A DNA stretch of 7,691 nucleotides. Origin: Actinomycetota bacterium (GTDB taxonomy: Bacteria > Actinomycetota > Actinomycetes > Propionibacteriales > Propionibacteriaceae). Below, piece by piece: positions 1 to 4,090 of this stretch (position 1 is the first letter of the stretch; the number at the start of each line of letters is the position of its first letter). The notes below the pieces were generated by a model that was not told the DNA's origin, searched no databases, and worked only from the letters and a program-made list of their open reading frames with translations. Made by a program: the position numbers and the translations under genes. The stretch covers positions 1 to 7,691 of the forward strand of contig JACRAA010000049.1 in assembly GCA_016213595.1 (NCBI GenBank), read 5' to 3'.

Positions 1-224
1 AGAACGAGCGTGCCGAAGCTCGAGGCGTAGTCGATGATCGCGCCGAGGTCGACCAACGCCTCCTTGAGCCGGGCCGCCACGACCTCGTCGGAGCCGTCAC
101 GGGTGTGCTCGCGGACCCGGTCCCGCGTGAACCGTCCCTTCCCGTGGACCTCGTCATAGCGGGAGATGACGATGTTGTCGAAGTCGATGTACACCGCCAC
201 GCGGTTCTCGCTGATGTCAGCCAT
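1..224 (-). CDS. NYN-domain protein, N-terminal fragment
   Basis: The first 74 codons of a gene that continues beyond the left edge, read leftward from ATG at 224. The protein begins MADISENRVAVYIDFDNI. A hydrophobic beta-strand ending in an acidic D-F-D-N cluster (residues 9-17) is the hallmark of the first strand of the NYN/LabA (DUF88) family, a PIN-like fold of probable metal-dependent RNases. A later stretch, roughly residues 50-70 (VVAARLKEALVDLGAIIDY), fits the following helix and strand. The remaining conserved aspartates would lie off the window, so catalytic competence cannot be judged. No Shine-Dalgarno sequence precedes the ATG. A CAGACT hexamer (237-232) sits 7 nt upstream, which suggests a leaderless transcript. 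The gene is divergent from rsmI across a shared dyad. Family assignment is fairly firm; substrate and role are unknown. Confidence 0.75.
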   Translation of the reverse strand, partial: MADISENRVAVYIDFDNIVISRYDEVHGKGRFTRDRVREHTRDGSDEVVAARLKEALVDLGAIIDYASSFGTLV

Positions 225-278
225 GGACGCCAGTCTGGCGTGTCCGGCCGACACCTCGCGCCAGAATGGCGTCCATGG
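221..278. promoter_or_regulatory. Symmetric divergent start/promoter region between NYN gene and rsmI
   Basis: Positions 221-240 and 259-278 are inverted copies of each other, matching at 19 of 20 positions, with an 18-nt spacer. The outer 12 nt of each arm (ccatggacgcca / tggcgtccatgg) match perfectly. Each arm contains an ATG (224 on the minus strand, 275 on the plus strand), preceded after exactly 7 nt by a -10-like hexamer: CAGACT for the NYN gene and CAGAAT (262-267) for rsmI. The left arm also holds an internal dyad, cgccag-t-ctggcg (228-240), of which the right arm keeps 5 of 6 pairs. The spacer contains a near-palindrome, tgtccggccgaca (241-253). I infer two back-to-back leaderless promoters, possibly with an operator. 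No convincing -35 box is visible. Confidence 0.55.
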
Positions 279-1105
279 AGACCCAGGGGCTGCTCGTCCT
301 CGCCGGCATGCCGATCGGGGACGTGGAGGATGCGTCGCCGGCCCTGCTCCGGGCACTTGCTGCCGCGGACGTGGTCGCCGCCGAGGACACCCGTCGGTTC
401 CAGGCGTTCCTGGGACGCGCCGGGGCGACGTCGCAGGCCCGCGTCATGTCCTACTTCGAGGGCAACGAGGCCGCACGTACGCCCGAGCTGGTCGAGCTCC
501 TCCGCGACGGCCTGAGGGTCGTCCTCGTCACCGATGCGGGCATGCCGTCGGTGTCGGACCCCGGCTACCGGCTGGTCGCGGCGGCCATCGCGGCGGGGAT
601 CCGGGTGACGGCGGTGCCGGGTCCTTCGGCCGTGCTCACGGCGCTGGCGCTGTCGGGCCTGGCCACCGACAGGTTCTGCTTCGAGGGCTTCCTGCCGCGG
701 AAGGCCGGTGCGCGTCGTGCCGCGCTGACCGAGCTCGCCGGTGAGCGGCGCACCATGGTGTTCTTCGAGGCTCCGCACCGGGTCGCCGACATGCTCGCCG
801 ACGCCGCGGCCGTGCTGGGCGCCGACCGCGGCGCTGCCGTCTGCCGGGAGCTCACGAAGACCTACGAGGAGGTACGCCGCGGTGGCCTCGCCGACCTCGC
901 CGCCTGGGCGGCCGACGGTGTCCTCGGTGAGGTCACGGTCGTCGTCGCGGGCGCGCCCAGCGGAGAGCGGCTCCCCTTGTCGGAGGCGCTCGACGAGGTC
1001 AGGCGTCGTGTGGCCGACGGGGAGAAGCGCTCGTCCGCCGCAGCCTCGGTCGCAGCAGCCTCCGGCCACGACCGGCGCGAGCTGTACGACGGGTCGCGCA
1101 GCTGA
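275..1105 (+). CDS. rsmI: 16S rRNA (cytidine(1402)-2'-O)-methyltransferase RsmI
   Basis: RsmI transfers a methyl group from S-adenosylmethionine to the 2'-OH of C1402 in the ribosomal P-site of 16S rRNA. The 276 residues match the family's usual length and run collinear with it. They include the N-terminal G-x-P-I-G loop (11-16, here GMPIGD rather than the usual GTPIGN), AAEDTR (35-40), VTDAGMPSVSDPG (85-97), VPGPSAVLTAL (114-124), a GFLPRK segment (138-143), FFEAPHR (163-169), CRELTKTYEEV (190-200) and GEVTVVV (218-224). The basic C-terminus ends in RRELYD. I chose ATG 275 because it sits in the same context as the divergent NYN start and 7 nt after a -10-like box. ATG 266 (three residues longer, MAS-) is the alternative, but it overlaps that hexamer. 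The gene is followed after 65 nt by a PRPP synthetase-family gene with its own promoter. Confidence 0.93.
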   Translation: METQGLLVLAGMPIGDVEDASPALLRALAAADVVAAEDTRRFQAFLGRAGATSQARVMSYFEGNEAARTPELVELLRDGLRVVLVTDAGMPSVSDPGYRLVAAAIAAGIRVTAVPGPSAVLTALALSGLATDRFCFEGFLPRKAGARRAALTELAGERRTMVFFEAPHRVADMLADAAAVLGADRGAAVCRELTKTYEEVRRGGLADLAAWAADGVLGEVTVVVAGAPSGERLPLSEALDEVRRRVADGEKRSSAAASVAAASGHDRRELYDGSRS

Positions 1106-1156
1106 CGCCGGCGCCCGAGGGGGTGGACCGCGTCGGAGAGACCCTGTCCCGTCCCC

Positions 1157-1162
1157 TATCCT
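1157..1162 (+). promoter_or_regulatory. -10 box (TATCCT) of a probable leaderless promoter for the PRPP synthetase gene
   Basis: TATCCT fits the actinobacterial TANNNT -10 consensus and lies 8 nt before GTG 1171. With the usual -10 to +1 distance, transcription would begin at or next to the start codon. No Shine-Dalgarno sequence lies between them. No clear -35 element is visible. Confidence 0.5.
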
Positions 1163-1170
1163 CGTGCCAC

Positions 1171-2121
1171 GTGAGTGACATCACCGTGTTCTCGGGGTCG
1201 GCGCACCGTCCGTTCGCGGAGGAGGTCTGCACCATCCTCGGCACCGAGCTGGCACCGTCGCGGACCACCCGGTTCTCCAACGACTGTCTCCAGGTGCAGC
1301 TGCGCGACAACTGCCGCAAGCGGGACGTGTTCATCATCCAGCCGCTCGTGCCGCCGGTTCAGGAGAACCTCGTCGAGCTGCTGCTGATGATCGACGCCGC
1401 GAGAGGCGCGTCGGCCGCACAGATCACCGCGGTCATCCCGCACTTCGCGTACGCGCGCTCCGACAAGAAGGACGCACCGCGGATCTCGATCGGGGCTCGC
1501 CTCATCGCTCAGCTCCTCAAGACCGCCGGCGCCGACCGGGTCGTGACGATGGCGCTCCACTCGCCGCAGGTGCACGGCATGTTCGACATCCCCGTCGACC
1601 ACCTCGACGCGACGCGCGTGCTCGCCGACCACTTCCGTACGCGCGACCTGTCCAACACCGTCGTCGTCTCTCCCGACTTCGGCAGCGCCAAGCTCGCCAA
1701 CCACTTCTCGCGCGCCCTCAACGTCGGTGTCGCCGCGGGCTCCAAGCGCCGCCTCGCGGACGACCGGGTCGTCATCGACGCCATCGTGGGCGAAGTCGCG
1801 GGCAAGGACGTGCTGATCCTCGACGACGAGATCGCGACAGCGGGCTCGACGATCGAGCTCATGGACAAGCTGCGTGAGATCGGCGTCGGGCAGATGCGAG
1901 CGGTGTGCACCCACGGCCTGTTCACGGGTAAGGCGACCGAGCGGCTCAACGCCCAGCCGGACCTGGCCGAGGTCGTCACGACGAACACCGTCCCCAGGGT
2001 GGAGGGCCTCAACAACCTCGACGTGATCACGGTCGCGCCGCTGTTCGCCGAGGCCATCCGTCGCATCACGAGCGGCGAGTCCGTCTCGTCGCTGTTCTCC
2101 GACGAGCCGACGTACGGCTGA
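1171..2121 (+). CDS. prs: Ribose-phosphate pyrophosphokinase (PRPP synthetase) family protein, divergent paralogue
   Basis: A 316-residue protein collinear with class I PRPP synthetases, which make PRPP from ribose 5-phosphate and ATP for nucleotide, histidine and tryptophan synthesis. Clear family segments are VFSGSAHRPFAEEV (6-19), RDVFIIQ (51-57), AVIPHFAYARSDKKDAPR (87-104), SPDFGS (167-172), KRR (192-194), LILDDEIATAGST (215-227) and the terminal SVSSLF (304-309). Several functional motifs differ from the canonical enzyme: FSNDC for FSDGE, ALH for DLH (His130 kept), SPDFGS for SPDxGG, and DDEIATAGS for DD-M/L-V/I-DTAGT, which loses the third aspartate of the PRPP loop. It therefore looks like a distinct subfamily that may be active with altered regulation, or may use another substrate. 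A canonical prs probably exists elsewhere in the genome, so the symbol is provisional. GTG 1171 (MSDITVFSGS) matches the family N-terminus; an in-frame GTG at 1123 would only add unrelated residues across the promoter. Confidence 0.85.
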   Translation: MSDITVFSGSAHRPFAEEVCTILGTELAPSRTTRFSNDCLQVQLRDNCRKRDVFIIQPLVPPVQENLVELLLMIDAARGASAAQITAVIPHFAYARSDKKDAPRISIGARLIAQLLKTAGADRVVTMALHSPQVHGMFDIPVDHLDATRVLADHFRTRDLSNTVVVSPDFGSAKLANHFSRALNVGVAAGSKRRLADDRVVIDAIVGEVAGKDVLILDDEIATAGSTIELMDKLREIGVGQMRAVCTHGLFTGKATERLNAQPDLAEVVTTNTVPRVEGLNNLDVITVAPLFAEAIRRITSGESVSSLFSDEPTYG

Positions 2122-2125
2122 ACCG

Positions 2126-2172
2126 GTCTCGCTACCCGTCTCGCTGCCCGTCCTCCTGGCGCCCTCCTGGCA
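2126..2172. repeat. Two adjacent short tandem duplications downstream of prs
   Basis: A 12-nt unit occurs twice back to back, gtctcgctaccc (2126-2137) and gtctcgctgccc (2138-2149), with one difference. It is followed directly by an 11-nt unit, tcctcctggcg (2151-2161) and ccctcctggca (2162-2172), identical at 9 positions. They begin just after the prs stop codon in a gene-free stretch. I see no coding meaning; replication slippage is the simplest origin. No strong intrinsic terminator hairpin is visible here. Confidence 0.7.
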
Positions 2173-2252
2173 CACCCTTGCCCGACCCGGAGCCGGAACG
2201 CGGCCGAGGAAGGGCCTAGTCAGGGGCACGTTGGGTGCAACAGGCACACGGA

Positions 2253-2275
2253 TTGAGGTTCTGTCAAGACCTCAA
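2253..2275. promoter_or_regulatory. Inverted repeat upstream of carD (possible operator)
   Basis: ttgaggt (2253-2259) and acctcaa (2269-2275) form a perfect 7-bp inverted repeat separated by 9 nt, about 40 nt upstream of the carD -10 box. The geometry suits binding by a dimeric regulator. It could equally form a weak RNA hairpin if read from an upstream promoter. No known operator consensus was recognised. Confidence 0.35.
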
Positions 2276-2295
2276 CCTCGCTGCGGCTAGGGAGA

Positions 2296-2334
2296 ACGCT
2301 CTTGGGAGCGTGCTAAACTCGTTGCCAGGAAGGG
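2296..2334 (+). promoter_or_regulatory. carD promoter: extended -10, overlapping hairpin, and RBS
   Basis: TGCTAAACT (2311-2319) is an extended -10 element (TGn plus TANNNT) and has no recognisable -35 partner at 16-18 nt. Directly upstream, acgctc (2296-2301) and gagcgt (2306-2311) form a perfect 6-bp dyad with a 4-nt loop, lying in the -10/-35 spacer where a repressor could act. The expected transcript start is near 2325. AGGAAGG (2328-2334) is a ribosome-binding site 11 nt before the carD ATG. Local GC content is visibly lower than in the flanking genes. Confidence 0.5.
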
Positions 2335-2345
2335 GTCTACCTGTC

Positions 2346-2831
2346 ATGACTTTTACAGTCGGCGAAACCGTTGTCTACCCGAACCATGGGGCGGCAGTTA
2401 TCGAAGACATAGAAACCCGGAAGATGAAAGGCGAGGACAAGCTCTATCTTGTCCTGCGCATCGTCGGCCAGAACGACCTGATCGTCCGCGTACCAGCCTG
2501 CAACCTTGATCTCGTGGGCGTACGTGACGTGGTCGACGCTGATGGCCTCGAGGTTGTCTTCTCCGTCCTGAGGGCGCCCCACTCGGAGGAGCCGACCAAC
2601 TGGTCGCGCCGCTGCAAGGCCAACGCCGAGAAGCTCCGGTCCGGGAACGTCATCAAGGTCGCGGAGATCGTCCGCGACCTGTGGCGCCGCGACCGGGAGC
2701 GTGGCCTGTCGGCGGGCGAGAAGCGCATGCTCGCTCGCGCCCGTCAGATCCTCGTCTCCGAGCTTGCGCTCGCCGAGAAGGTCACCGACGAGAAGGCAGA
2801 GGTGCTCCTCGACGAGGTGCTCGCCTCGTAG
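2346..2831 (+). CDS. carD: CarD family transcriptional regulator
   Basis: CarD binds the RNA polymerase beta subunit and the upstream edge of the transcription bubble. It stabilises open complexes, notably at rRNA promoters, and is essential in mycobacteria. The 161-residue protein aligns almost without gaps to the Mycobacterium protein as I recall it. The N-terminal Tudor-like RNAP-interaction domain spans about residues 1-53, with VGETVVYPNHG at 5-15. R25 and R48 match arginines known to contact RNAP. The C-terminal helical DNA-binding part contains LRAPHSEEPTNWSRR (75-89), with W86 as the DNA-wedging tryptophan, and VRDLWRRDRERGLSAGEKR. ATG 2346 matches the family N-terminus and has an AGGAAGG RBS; an in-frame extension to 2235 would cross the promoter. 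The first 29 codons are about 51% GC, well below the rest of the gene. It heads the operon with ispD and ispF, and its TAG overlaps the first GTG of the downstream repeat. Confidence 0.96.
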   Translation: MTFTVGETVVYPNHGAAVIEDIETRKMKGEDKLYLVLRIVGQNDLIVRVPACNLDLVGVRDVVDADGLEVVFSVLRAPHSEEPTNWSRRCKANAEKLRSGNVIKVAEIVRDLWRRDRERGLSAGEKRMLARARQILVSELALAEKVTDEKAEVLLDEVLAS

Positions 2832-2874
2832 TGGGCAAGAACACGTCAGAGTGACGCAGAGCACGTCAGAGTGA
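2831..2874 (+). other. Two chained 7-codon mini-ORFs coupling carD to ispD
   Basis: The first mini-ORF starts at GTG 2831, overlapping the carD stop as TAGTG, encodes M-G-K-N-T-S-E and stops at TGA 2852-2854. The second starts at GTG 2851, overlapping that stop as GTGA, encodes M-T-Q-S-T-S-E and stops at TGA 2872-2874. That stop overlaps the ispD GTG at 2871 in the same way. The only Shine-Dalgarno-like sequence is GAGGTG (2814-2819) inside carD, about 11 nt before the first GTG. This arrangement suits serial termination-reinitiation. Whether the peptides are translated or have any role beyond relaying ribosomes cannot be seen. Confidence 0.5.
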
Positions 2875-2890
2875 CGCAGAACACGTCAGA
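2831..2890 (+). repeat. Three tandem 20-nt repeats, each starting with GTG, at the carD/ispD junction
   Basis: Units lie at 2831-2850, 2851-2870 and 2871-2890. Units 2 and 3 differ at one base. Unit 1 differs from unit 3 only at its positions 4-7. Every unit opens with GTG and ends acgtcaga. The array begins on the last base of the carD TAG, and its last unit encodes the first residues of IspD. Because 20 is not a multiple of 3, each copy shifts frame by one relative to the previous one. Confidence 0.95.
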
Positions 2891-3557
2891 AGAGCCGGTC
2901 GTCGCCATCGTGGTGGCGGCCGGTTCCGGCGTTCGACTCGGTGGTGAGGTCCCCAAAGCCGTACGGACCGTCGCCGGGCGGCCACTCGTCCGCTGGTCGC
3001 TCGACGCCCTGGCAGCAGGCGGTGTCACGGACGTCGTCGTCGTCGTCGCAGATGGGCTCCAGGACACGTTCCGCGCGGCTCTCCTCGGAGCGCCGGTCCC
3101 CTTCCAGATCGTCACCGGCGGAGCGACCCGCCAGGAGTCGGTCGCCAGGGGGATCGCGGCTCTCCCCGCGGGGGAGGTCGTCCTCGTCCACGACGCGGCG
3201 CGTCCGCTCGTGCCGGCCGAGGTCGTACGAGATGTCGTGGCGGCTGTACGCGCCGGCGCGGCCGTAGTCATCCCGGTGGTGCCCGTCAGCGACACGATCC
3301 GGCAGGTGACCGGCACTGGCAGCATGGTCGTCGACCGCAGTTGTCTCCGCGCCGTACAGACACCTCAGGGCTTCGCGCGAGCGGCGCTGGTGAGGGCCCA
3401 CGCGTCAGCCGACGGGCGCGAGTACACCGACGACGCCGCCGTCTGCGAGGCGCTCGGGTACGAGGTCGTTCTCGTCCCCGGGTCCCGGGAGGCGCTCAAG
3501 ATCACCGAGCCGCACGACCTGGCGGTCGCGGAGGTCATCGTGAAGGACCGAGGATGA
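2871..3557 (+). CDS. ispD: 2-C-methyl-D-erythritol 4-phosphate cytidylyltransferase IspD
   Basis: IspD couples CTP and 2-C-methyl-D-erythritol 4-phosphate to give CDP-ME and pyrophosphate, the third step of the MEP isoprenoid pathway. The 228 residues match the family length. The N-terminal nucleotide-binding loop AAGSGVRLGGEVPKA (16-30) has Arg22 and Lys29, spaced as the catalytic Arg/Lys pair of E. coli IspD. Further motifs are GGATRQESV (83-91), VHDAARPLV (106-114), VPVSDTI (137-143), TPQGF (164-168), TDDA (186-189) and GSREALKITEPHDL (204-217). GTG 2871 is the last of three repeated GTGs and the only one whose frame stays open. There is no good independent RBS, so translation probably depends on coupling from carD. 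The stop overlaps ispF by 4 nt. Confidence 0.95.
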   Translation: MTQNTSEEPVVAIVVAAGSGVRLGGEVPKAVRTVAGRPLVRWSLDALAAGGVTDVVVVVADGLQDTFRAALLGAPVPFQIVTGGATRQESVARGIAALPAGEVVLVHDAARPLVPAEVVRDVVAAVRAGAAVVIPVVPVSDTIRQVTGTGSMVVDRSCLRAVQTPQGFARAALVRAHASADGREYTDDAAVCEALGYEVVLVPGSREALKITEPHDLAVAEVIVKDRG

Positions 3558-4033
3558 CGGCGCGTACGGGCATCGGGATGGACGCCCATCGACTGGAGGA
3601 CGGTGTGCCCATGTGGTGCGCCGGGCTGTACTTCCCGGACGAGCCGTCGGGCCTCGAAGGCCACTCCGACGGTGACGTCGCGGCGCATGCCGCGTGCGAC
3701 GCGCTGCTCAGCGCAGCCGGCCTGGGAGACCTGGGCTCGAACTTCGGCACCGCCGATCCGGAGTGGGCGGGGGCCTCGGGCGTGGCATTCCTCCGTGAGG
3801 TCGCCTTGCGGGTGCGAGGCGCAGGGTTCGAGATCGGCAACGTGGCGGTCCAGGTCGTCGGGAACCGGCCCCGGATCGGGGCCCGGCGGGCAGAGGCCGA
3901 GGAGGTCCTGTCCGCGGCGGTCGGGGCACCCGTGACGGTGTCGGCGACGACCACGGACGGTCTGGGGTTCACGGGCAACGGCCACGGCGTCGCGGCCATC
4001 GCCACCGCGCTTGTGCTGGAGGCCAGCGGCTAG
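3554..4033 (+). CDS. ispF: 2-C-methyl-D-erythritol 2,4-cyclodiphosphate synthase IspF
   Basis: IspF cyclises CDP-ME 2-phosphate to MEcPP with release of CMP, two steps after IspD (the IspE kinase is not in this window). The 159 residues are the normal length for this homotrimeric zinc enzyme. Zinc ligands are apparent at Asp10 and His12 (GIGMDAHRL, 6-14) and at His45 in GHSDGDVAAHAACDALL (36-52). Other family segments are LGDLGSNF (57-64), NVAVQVVGNRP (96-106) and ATTTDGLGFTG (131-141), where Asp136 replaces the Glu of E. coli; my recollection is that Asp is common in actinobacteria. The ATG overlaps the ispD TGA as ATGA and is preceded by AAGGA 6 nt upstream, so the pair is translationally coupled but also has its own RBS. 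A hairpin lies about 35 nt after the stop. Confidence 0.96.
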   Translation: MTARTGIGMDAHRLEDGVPMWCAGLYFPDEPSGLEGHSDGDVAAHAACDALLSAAGLGDLGSNFGTADPEWAGASGVAFLREVALRVRGAGFEIGNVAVQVVGNRPRIGARRAEAEEVLSAAVGAPVTVSATTTDGLGFTGNGHGVAAIATALVLEASG

Positions 4034-4063
4034 CGACCGCGGCCAGCGACCGCGGCTGGCGAC
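4031..4063. repeat. 13-nt tandem repeat spanning the ispF stop codon
   Basis: A 13-nt unit begins at the ispF TAG: tagcgaccgcggc (4031-4043), then cagcgaccgcggc (4044-4056), then the partial copy tggcgac (4057-4063). Only the first base varies between the two full copies. In the second copy the stop becomes CAG, so the duplication lies wholly in the 3' untranslated region. Confidence 0.85.
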
Positions 4064-4067
4064 GGGT

Positions 4068-4090
4068 GGTCCGCTCAGCCTCAGCGGACC
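4068..4090. terminator. Hairpin between convergent ispF and metallopeptidase genes
   Basis: ggtccgct (4068-4075) and agcggacc (4083-4090) form a perfect 8-bp stem with a 7-nt loop. It lies 35 nt after the ispF stop and overlaps the stop codon of the convergent metallopeptidase gene (4081-4083), so it could serve both directions. Neither side has a T-tract, as is usual for actinobacterial terminators, so termination is inferred from position and stem only. Confidence 0.6.

Noticed and set aside
1123..1170. GTG 1123 as the prs start
   Set aside because: The extra 16 residues are not family-like and would place the TATCCT box inside the gene. GTG 1171 gives the canonical S-D-I-T-V-F-S-G-S start.
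1156..2247. Long open frame (363 codons) antisense to prs
   Set aside because: It mirrors the prs coding frame in high-GC DNA, where antisense frames lack stops. It has no family-like motif and crosses the rsmI-prs and prs-carD gaps.
2173..2252. tRNA or small RNA gene in the prs-carD gap
   Set aside because: No cloverleaf arms, T-loop consensus or strong terminator could be found.
2235..2345. N-terminal extension of CarD by 37 residues
   Set aside because: The extension spans the extended -10 box and the RBS and has no counterpart in the CarD family; ATG 2346 fits both.
2831..2890. Iteron or CRISPR-like array
   Set aside because: Only three contiguous units without spacers, embedded in an operon and running into ispD codons; nothing indicates an origin or CRISPR function.
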